From Trebonia sp. (GTDB lineage Bacteria > Actinomycetota > Actinomycetes > Streptosporangiales > Streptosporangiaceae): a stretch of DNA of 6,389 nucleotides. The notes under the pieces are model-generated. The model saw only the letters and a list, made by a program, of their open reading frames with translations, ran no database searches and had not been told where the DNA came from. Made by a program: the position numbers and the translations under genes. Positions 1 to 5,384 of the stretch are shown here, in pieces. Position 1 is the first letter of the stretch; each line of letters starts with the position of its first letter. The stretch is taken from positions 1 through 6,389 of the forward strand of contig JASHPP010000396.1 of NCBI GenBank assembly GCA_030038035.1. Direction: 5' to 3'.

Positions 1-1
1 T

Positions 2-559
<558 letters not shown>

Positions 560-575
560 ACCCGACGGGGTCGCG

Positions 576-1790
576 TCAGCCTTCCCTGGCCGGGAGCTCC
601 GTCAGCAGGTCGGGAGCGGTCTCCATGCCGGCCCGCCAGACCGAGCGGGCGACGATCTTGCGCACGTCGGCGCGGTGCGCGTACCGGCCGGCGATGTCGG
701 TGACCTCGCCGAGCAGGCCCTCGGACAGCGTGGTCGGTTCCAGCCCCAGCGCCAGGAACTGGTCGTTGCGCACGGCCAGGTCGTTCTCCTCGGCTTCGCG
801 GCGCGGGTTCGGCAGGTAGGCGATCTCCGCGCCGGTGATGTCGGAGACGAGCTTGGCCAGGTCGAGCACGCGATGGGTCTCGGTCATCTGGTTGAGCACC
901 AGCGGCTTGTCGCCCGTCTGCGGCGGGTTCTCGATCGCGATCTCGATGCACCGCACGGTGTCCTTGATGTGGATGAACGCCCGCGTCTGGCCGCCGGTGC
1001 CGTGCACGGTCAGCGGGTGGCCGATGGCGGACTGCATCAGGAACCGGTTCAGCACCGTGCCGTAGTCGCCGTCGTAGTCGAACCGGTTGATCAGCCGCTC
1101 GTCCCGCGCGGTCTGCGGAGTCTGGGTGCCCCAGACGATGCCCTGGTGCAGGTCGGTGATCCGCAGCCCGTCGTTCTTGGCGTAGAACGCGAACAGCAGC
1201 TGGTCCAGGGTCTTGGTCATGTGGTACACAGACCCCGGGTTGGCCGGGTGCAGGATCTCCCGCTCCAGGTCCCCGTCGGGCGTGGGCACCTTGACGGTCA
1301 GGTACCCCTCAGGGATCGGCGCGGACCCGGACCAGCCGTACCCGTACACGCCCATCGTGCCCAGGTGCACCACCGCGGCCTCCACGCCGGTGTCCACGAT
1401 GGCGGTCAGCAGGTTGTGGGTGGCGCGCACGTTGTTGTCCACCGTGTACCGCTTGGTCTTCGCCGACCGCATCGAATACGGCGCGGCCCGCTGCTCGGCG
1501 AAGTGCACGATCGCGTCCGGCCGCAGCTCGCGAAGCAGCGCGGCCAGCCGGTCGTACTCGTTCGCCAGGTCGACGTTGACGAACCCGATCTCGCGCCCGG
1601 ACACCTCACGCCACGCCTTGATCCGGTCGCTGACCGACACGATCGGAGTCAGCGACTCGACCTCCAAGTCGACGTCGATCTTCCGGCGGGACAGGTTGTC
1701 CAAGATGGTGACGTCATGGCCACGGTCCGACAGGTACAGCGAGGTCGGCCAGCCACAGAACCCATCACCGCCGAGTACGAGGACGCGCAT
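576..1790 (-). CDS. sqdB: UDP-sulfoquinovose synthase, SQD1/SqdB type (SDR-family nucleotide-sugar enzyme)
   Basis: The family makes UDP-sulfoquinovose from UDP-glucose and sulfite using bound NAD+, supplying the head group of sulfoquinovosyl diacylglycerol or of sulfonated glycans; it is cytosolic in bacteria. The 404-residue length is that of bacterial SqdB. An N-terminal Rossmann motif GGDGFCGW (residues 7-14) is followed by the SQD1 signatures VESLTPI (44-50), VHFAEQRAAPYSM (95-107), LGTMGVYG (143-150) and YHMTK (189-193). Thr145, Tyr189 and Lys193 form the SDR catalytic triad, and T145 has the same number as in plant SQD1. Further SQD1-like blocks are LNRFLMQSAIGHPLTV (247-262), GGQTRAF (266-272) and PNPRREAEEND (327-337). 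ATG at 1790 is chosen over the in-frame TTG at 1802 because it begins MRVLVLGG as in homologues and has a GGGAG five bases upstream. No sulfolipid glycosyltransferase (sqdD/SQD2) lies beside it, so the final product is unknown. A related C4-epimerase is less likely given the family-specific motifs. Confidence 0.9.
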   Translation of the reverse strand: MRVLVLGGDGFCGWPTSLYLSDRGHDVTILDNLSRRKIDVDLEVESLTPIVSVSDRIKAWREVSGREIGFVNVDLANEYDRLAALLRELRPDAIVHFAEQRAAPYSMRSAKTKRYTVDNNVRATHNLLTAIVDTGVEAAVVHLGTMGVYGYGWSGSAPIPEGYLTVKVPTPDGDLEREILHPANPGSVYHMTKTLDQLLFAFYAKNDGLRITDLHQGIVWGTQTPQTARDERLINRFDYDGDYGTVLNRFLMQSAIGHPLTVHGTGGQTRAFIHIKDTVRCIEIAIENPPQTGDKPLVLNQMTETHRVLDLAKLVSDITGAEIAYLPNPRREAEENDLAVRNDQFLALGLEPTTLSEGLLGEVTDIAGRYAHRADVRKIVARSVWRAGMETAPDLLTELPAREG

Positions 1791-1795
1791 TCCGA

Positions 1796-1800
1796 CTCCC
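1796..1800 (-). promoter_or_regulatory. Ribosome binding site of the sulfoquinovose synthase gene
   Basis: GGGAG on the minus strand with a 5-nt spacer to ATG at 1790. It decides in favour of this ATG over the TTG 12 bases further upstream, which would place the purine stretch inside the coding region. Confidence 0.6.
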
Positions 1801-1866
1801 AACGCGTTAGCAGCGAATCCTGCGCCGTGACTTTACCTCTCCAGGAGGATGTCCGCCAGGAAAGCC

Positions 1867-2014
1867 CCGGCGGAGCCGGAACCGGGCGGTCGTTGGCCTG
1901 TCCGACGCTTGCTTCTGCCTGGGAGTTTAGCCCGATGTAGCCGCCGCGACGGCTGGTCGCGGCGGTTCGGCACCTTTGTCCCATAGCGGCTGTTTATGCT
2001 ACCGGCTCCGCCGG
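1867..2014. repeat. 13-bp perfect inverted repeat framing the terminator hairpin
   Basis: CCGGCGGAGCCGG at 1867-1879 is the exact reverse complement of CCGGCTCCGCCGG at 2002-2014, with 122 bases between the arms. The hairpin at 1941-1965 sits close to the centre. No target-site duplication flanks the arms and there is no coding sequence inside, so a mobile-element origin (MITE-like) is not supported beyond the repeat itself. Confidence 0.5.
1941..1965 (-). terminator. Strong hairpin, probable terminator of the kinase-Roadblock transcript
   Basis: CCGCCGCGAC and GTCGCGGCGG form a perfect 10-bp stem around the 5-nt loop GGCTG. It lies 87 bases past the stop codon of the Roadblock gene. Neither side carries a U-run, as is common for GC-rich actinobacterial terminators. 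Since the stem is symmetrical it could act on either strand, and it also lies about 150 bases upstream of the synthase start, so a role in that gene's control cannot be excluded. Confidence 0.6.
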
Positions 2015-2051
2015 CCGCTCGGCGCCGCACCCGGGCCGGCCGTGACGATCA

Positions 2052-2474
2052 TCACGAAAACCTTTGGCGCATGACTAACCGCTCGATGCGGACCGCCGGG
2101 GTGAGCAGTTCGCCGACCGCCTCGACAAGCAGCGTCATCTCGTACGAGATCTGGCGCGTATCGCACTCCGGCGAGGTCAGCAGGGCCAGGCTGGAGCCGT
2201 CGCTGATCGACTTGACGAACATCAGCCCGCCGTCCATCTCGACCAGCGCCTGGGTCGCGGCACCGCCCTCGAACACCCGCGCCGCCCCCTGCATCAGGCT
2301 GGTCAGCCCTGAGGTGATCGCCGCGAGCTGCTGCACGGCATCGGCCGGGATGCCCGACGACAGCGCGAGCGGCACGCCGTCGGCGGATACCACGATCGCG
2401 TGCGCGACGTCCTCGACCCGCGTGGTGAATTCGGTGACTAGCCAGTTCAGGTCCTGGCGGTGCGGTTGAGTCAA
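2052..2474 (-). CDS. Roadblock/LC7 domain protein, conservon CvnB-like
   Basis: A small cytoplasmic protein of 140 residues, the usual size for the family. The Roadblock/LC7 fold spans roughly residues 8-120: DLNWLVTEFTTRVEDVAHAIVVSADG at the start (strand with the VVSADGVPLA turn, 28-37), a central helix PADAVQQLAAITSGL (43-57), then the paired strands QALVEMDGGLMFVKSI (75-90) and SLALLTSPECD (95-105). In actinobacterial conservons such proteins (CvnB) sit with a sensor kinase, a DUF742 protein and a Ras-like GTPase, and resemble the MglB-type GTPase regulators. Here it directly follows the kinase gene and its TTG start overlaps the kinase stop as TTGA, implying translational coupling. A GGAGAGGAAG stretch lies 7 bases before the TTG, and no better start is present. 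The partner GTPase is not encoded in the window, so it either acts on one encoded elsewhere or works with the kinase alone. The second part of this statement is inference. Confidence 0.92.
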   Translation of the reverse strand: MTQPHRQDLNWLVTEFTTRVEDVAHAIVVSADGVPLALSSGIPADAVQQLAAITSGLTSLMQGAARVFEGGAATQALVEMDGGLMFVKSISDGSSLALLTSPECDTRQISYEMTLLVEAVGELLTPAVRIERLVMRQRFS

Positions 2475-5173
2475 CGACTTGCTTCCTCTCCTGCGCGCGG
2501 TGTGCGGCCCGCGGCGTCGCGGCTGCCGAGCTGGAACCCGCTGAGGCGGCTGCGCGCCTGTTCGGCCGACCGCCGCGGCGGTGCCGGCGGGTAGCTCACC
2601 GTCGGCGGTTCCGTGTCGTAACCTGGCGCCGGCTCGCTGAAGACCGGGAACTGGCCCGTGCCCCCGTTGCCCGACGCCTGCCTGCCGCCCACCGAACCAG
2701 GGAAGAGGTTCGCCTTGGGTATCCGCGTCGGCAGGCCCGCCCCCGTGTTCTCGCCGTGCACCGGCGCGCCCATCGCGTCCGCGCTCCGCCAGCCGCCGTT
2801 CATGTCCGCGATCCGCCAGCCGCCGTCAGACCAGGTGTCCACGCCGGACGCGCTGCTCATGACCTCGACGGCGCTGCCGCCGTTCTGCCCGTTCACGGGG
2901 GAGGGCCGCTTGGGGCGGAACCAGTTCGACACCGGCCCGCCTGCCGACACCGCCAGCGGCGCGGTGCCGGCCAGCTCGTCCTCGCCCGCGCGCAGCCCGA
3001 AGCGGTGTCGGCCGGTCAGCCGCCGGTTGCCCACTCTCGGCTGGGCGGCCGCGGCCTGTGCCGCCAGCTGCGCCGCCCGGTCGCCGTAGCGGATCGCTTC
3101 CCGGCCGGTGAGGTTGCCCGGCAGCCAGACCAGGGCCGACAGCCCCTGCGGCAGCGCGGGCCGCAGCCGGACCCGCACCCCGTGCCTGGCGGCGAGCCGC
3201 GACACGGCGAACAGGCCCATGTGCCTGGACACCGACACGTCGATCAGCGGCGGATTGTCAAGCCGCCAGTTCATCTCCGCCAGCCTGGACGGCGAGACGC
3301 CAACCCCGCTGTCGCGCACCTCGAGCAGCACGCCGCCGCTGGTCAGCTCCTGGCCGGACACGTGCACAGGGGTATCCCGAGGCGAGAACATCGTGGCGTT
3401 CTCGACGATCTCCGCGAGCAGGTGCACGACGTCGGCGGCCGCCTGCCCGGACACCGCGATGCCGGGCTGGATGTTGAGCATGACCCTGCTGTACTGCTCG
3501 ATCTCCGATGTCGCCGCCCGGGCCACGTCGGCGAGCGGCACCGGCTCGCTCCACTTGCGCACGGGCTCTTCCCCGGCCAGCACGAGGAGGTTTTCTGAGT
3601 TCCGCCGCATGCGGGTGACCAGGTGGTCCATGGCGAACAGGTTGGACAGCCGGTCGGGATCGTCCTCGTTCTGTTCCAGGGAGTCGATCATGCGCGCCAG
3701 CCGCTCGATCAGCGGCACGCTGCGCCGGGACAGGCTGATGAACATGGCGTTGAGGTTGCCGCGCAGCAGCGCCTCGTTGCCCGCGAGCCGCACGGCCTCG
3801 CGGTGCACCTGGTCGAAGGCGCGGGCGACCTTGCCGATCTCGTCGGTGGAGTTCACGCTGATCGGCTCGACCTGCAGGCTCGCCTGGGGGTCCGTGGTCT
3901 CGCTGAGCTCCGCGACCCGCTCGGGCAGCCGAACGGTGGCGACCTCGAGCGCGTCCGCCTGCAGCCTGCGCAGCGGCTCGACCAGGGACCGGGCGACGAT
4001 GAGGGTGGCGATCAGCACCAGGAGCAGGACCCCGCCGGTCACCCCGGCGGCGAGGATCTCGGAGTTCCGCGCCCCCTGCTCGAGCATCTGGCTGCGGGCG
4101 ACGATCGTGCCGGCCAGCTGCTGCTCAAGCGCCCGCATCTTGCTGATGTACCCGCTCATGGCGGTGTACCACGTCTGCGACGCCGACCCGCCGACGGAGG
4201 GGCCGAGGGGGCCGAGTCTGGTGGTCTCCTGGCCGAGGTTGCTCCCGCCGAGGACCGCGAGGTAGTTGTCGACCAGCTGGGAGGTGTCCACCTGCGCCCC
4301 GTTGACGGTGGCGAGGTAGGCGTTGATCTCGTCGTTCGTGGCCGAGGAGTCGAAGCTCAGCAGGTCGGCGCTCTCCAGCGAGCCCGCGATCAGCAGCGCT
4401 TGCTGGGCACCGCCGGTGAAGCTGCCGTCGATGAGCGCGGCGTACAGGATCCCGCGCTGCTGGGAGAGCTCGTCCTTGGCCCTGGAGAGGGCATCGAGCG
4501 TGCGCACCTCGTCGGCGAGCACCGGGTCACCGCTGCCGCTGGTGATCTCGTCATTGAGGTCGAACAGGTCGTCTACTTCAGCCGTGTAAGCCTGGATGCT
4601 CGATAGCGACGTCCCCTGCAGGGCCTGGGAGCGCAGCGCGCCGAGGCTCGTGGCGATCTGGACGACGTTCTGCGCCTTGGTCTGGGTGATCGCCGGGAAC
4701 GCGCCGCCGATCTGGCTGGCCAGGGTGGCCACCGGAGCGGCAGCCGCGTTCGTAGCCGCCTGCGCCTGCAGCATCGCGGTGCAGTACGGGGCGACGCTCT
4801 TGGTCATCGTCACGCCCGGCGCGCACGGCGCGGCGACGCCACCTCCGGTGTCGTTGCCCGCGGCGGCGTCGTATCCGGCGGTCACGTCGCGCTCGTTCTC
4901 CATCGCCTGGGCCAGCGCGGTGACCTGCTGGCCGAGGACGGCGAGCTTGTCTGTCCTGGCGAAGCCGGCCGCGGTGTTGGCGGCGTTGGCTACCCGCAGG
5001 CCGCCGAAGACCAGGCCCATGACAAGAGCCAGCACGATGACCGCGACGAGCCGCCGTGACACCGGCCAGTTGCGCAGGGAGAGCGCCGAAACTCTCGAGG
5101 GGCGAATCGATGCACGCCGCATAGCGGCATGGCCAGCTGGCCTCGCGCCAGCTGGTACTTCTGGCCTTTTCAT
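2471..5173 (-). CDS. NIT-domain transmembrane sensor histidine kinase, conservon CvnA-like
   Basis: A 900-residue membrane sensor. In order: a basic N-terminus; TM helix 1 (about 42-63, LVAVIVLALVMGLVFGG core); an extracytoplasmic nitrate/nitrite-sensor (NIT) region (about 65-365) with the two motifs typical of that fold, AMENERDVTAGY (90-101) and QQRGILYAALIDG (238-250); TM helix 2 (about 373-394); HAMP (about 395-463, ending DEIGKVARAFDQVH); an atypical dimerisation helix pair with MDHLVTRMRRNSENLLVLAG (515-534); and a HATPase (about 583-686) with N-box EIVENAT (588-594), DSGVGVS (621-627) and the GLFAVSRLA helix (653-661). Residues 687-900 are a Gly/Pro/Ala-rich, probably disordered tail holding GLPTRIPKANLFPGS (813-827), a short motif I associate with CvnA-type kinases. 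ATG 5173 has GAGGG 8 bases upstream; the ATG at residue 18 lacks a clear site. NIT domains elsewhere bind nitrate/nitrite, but the ligand here is unknown. The only two cysteines (117, 131) are extracytoplasmic. It is the first gene of a two-gene unit with the Roadblock gene; no response regulator is adjacent. Confidence 0.93.
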   Translation of the reverse strand: MKRPEVPAGARPAGHAAMRRASIRPSRVSALSLRNWPVSRRLVAVIVLALVMGLVFGGLRVANAANTAAGFARTDKLAVLGQQVTALAQAMENERDVTAGYDAAAGNDTGGGVAAPCAPGVTMTKSVAPYCTAMLQAQAATNAAAAPVATLASQIGGAFPAITQTKAQNVVQIATSLGALRSQALQGTSLSSIQAYTAEVDDLFDLNDEITSGSGDPVLADEVRTLDALSRAKDELSQQRGILYAALIDGSFTGGAQQALLIAGSLESADLLSFDSSATNDEINAYLATVNGAQVDTSQLVDNYLAVLGGSNLGQETTRLGPLGPSVGGSASQTWYTAMSGYISKMRALEQQLAGTIVARSQMLEQGARNSEILAAGVTGGVLLLVLIATLIVARSLVEPLRRLQADALEVATVRLPERVAELSETTDPQASLQVEPISVNSTDEIGKVARAFDQVHREAVRLAGNEALLRGNLNAMFISLSRRSVPLIERLARMIDSLEQNEDDPDRLSNLFAMDHLVTRMRRNSENLLVLAGEEPVRKWSEPVPLADVARAATSEIEQYSRVMLNIQPGIAVSGQAAADVVHLLAEIVENATMFSPRDTPVHVSGQELTSGGVLLEVRDSGVGVSPSRLAEMNWRLDNPPLIDVSVSRHMGLFAVSRLAARHGVRVRLRPALPQGLSALVWLPGNLTGREAIRYGDRAAQLAAQAAAAQPRVGNRRLTGRHRFGLRAGEDELAGTAPLAVSAGGPVSNWFRPKRPSPVNGQNGGSAVEVMSSASGVDTWSDGGWRIADMNGGWRSADAMGAPVHGENTGAGLPTRIPKANLFPGSVGGRQASGNGGTGQFPVFSEPAPGYDTEPPTVSYPPAPPRRSAEQARSRLSGFQLGSRDAAGRTPRAGEEASR
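2482..2491 (-). promoter_or_regulatory. Ribosome binding site deciding the TTG start of the Roadblock gene
   Basis: GGAGAGGAAG on the minus strand, 7 bases before TTG at 2474, lying within the last codons of the kinase gene. It supports reinitiation at the TTGA overlap. Confidence 0.55.
2781..2826 (-). repeat. Short 27-bp-period tandem repeat inside the kinase tail
   Basis: Bases 2781-2799 and 2808-2826 match in 18 of 19 positions with a 27-bp period. They encode two 9-residue units, GGWRIADMN (784-792) and GGWRSADAM (793-801), in the disordered C-terminal tail. The period keeps the frame, so copy number could vary without breaking the gene. Confidence 0.7.
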
Positions 5174-5231
5174 GGCTTACGCCCTCGCCTGTCCATGTCT
5201 TTTTTCGAAAAATATAGATATCGACATGAGA

Positions 5232-5262
5232 CGAACGAGGCGCAAGTGGACAACCTCGTTCG
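5232..5262. promoter_or_regulatory. 9-bp perfect inverted repeat, candidate operator of the kinase gene
   Basis: CGAACGAGG (5232-5240) and CCTCGTTCG (5254-5262) are exact reverse complements separated by 13 bases, so equivalent positions are 22 bp apart, about two helical turns. It lies 59-89 bases upstream of the kinase ATG and next to the proposed -10, in a position suited to a dimeric regulator. The alternative is an RNA hairpin in the leader, if transcription starts further upstream. No regulator gene is adjacent. Confidence 0.5.
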
Positions 5263-5271
5263 GCACGCGAA

Positions 5272-5287
5272 TGTGACTAGTTGCACA
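5272..5287. promoter_or_regulatory. Candidate Crp/GlxR-family binding site
   Basis: TGTGACTAGTTGCACA fits the Crp-family pattern TGTGA-N6-TCACA at 9 of the 10 fixed positions (G for T at 5283). Actinobacterial Crp and GlxR proteins use this class of site. It sits 99-114 bases upstream of the kinase start, upstream of the 9-bp inverted repeat, as would fit an activator. A single 16-mer match can arise by chance. Confidence 0.35.
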
Positions 5288-5384
5288 GTGTAAGCCGATG
5301 CTTTCCGGCCATAGGGCAAAATTACGATTTACCCCGTTTAGTTCCCCGTGCCGGAATGTGCATTTCACGGGCGGGCGTGTGCGG

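Larger units (their letters stand above)
1791..2051. other. Non-coding stretch between the Roadblock gene and the sulfoquinovose synthase gene
   Basis: These 261 bases must hold both the end of the kinase-Roadblock transcript and the promoter of the synthase gene. The open frames here on either strand run out of neighbouring genes in shifted frames, match no family known to me and show no clear ribosome site, so I see no gene. A perfect hairpin (1941-1965) and a 13-bp long-range inverted repeat (1867-1879 with 2002-2014) stand out. No convincing -35/-10 pair was found for the synthase gene; TAAAGT on the minus strand (about 1832-1837) is the only passable -10-like hexamer. The Roadblock gene ends in two consecutive in-frame TGA codons (2049-2054). 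Confidence 0.6.
5174..5384. promoter_or_regulatory. AT-richer regulatory region upstream of the sensor kinase gene
   Basis: These 211 bases separate the aminotransferase stop from the kinase start, both on the minus strand, so they carry the kinase promoter and any aminotransferase terminator. Base composition is clearly richer in A/T than the genes around it. It holds a palindrome TTTTTCGAAAAA (5201-5212), a 9-bp inverted repeat (5232-5262) and a Crp-like 16-mer (5272-5287). A possible -10 is TATATT on the minus strand (5211-5216), which would give a 5' leader of about 30 bases; no good -35 accompanies it at 17 bp (CTCGTT only), which would fit a promoter that needs an activator. A 63-codon GTG frame crosses the region but does not look coding. 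For the kinase, GAGGG at 5182-5186 is the ribosome site. Confidence 0.6.

Noticed and set aside
1800..1802. TTG at 1802 as the start of the synthase gene
   Set aside because: It would add MGVG before the conserved MRVLVLGG and would include the ribosome site in the coding region.
2010..2040. GCCGGCC/GGCCGGC 7-bp stem with a 17-nt loop as a second terminator
   Set aside because: The sequence is a run of self-complementary GGCC/CCGG words, so many alternative pairings exist and none is specific.
3108..4606. Long plus-strand frames opposite the sensor kinase (385 and 327 codons)
   Set aside because: Low-complexity products with no recognisable motif; the minus strand carries the complete kinase.
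5177..5368. A 63-codon minus-strand GTG frame ending just before the kinase ATG, a possible leader peptide
   Set aside because: No clear ribosome site, codon use lacks the G/C third-position bias of real genes here, and it crosses the regulatory palindromes.
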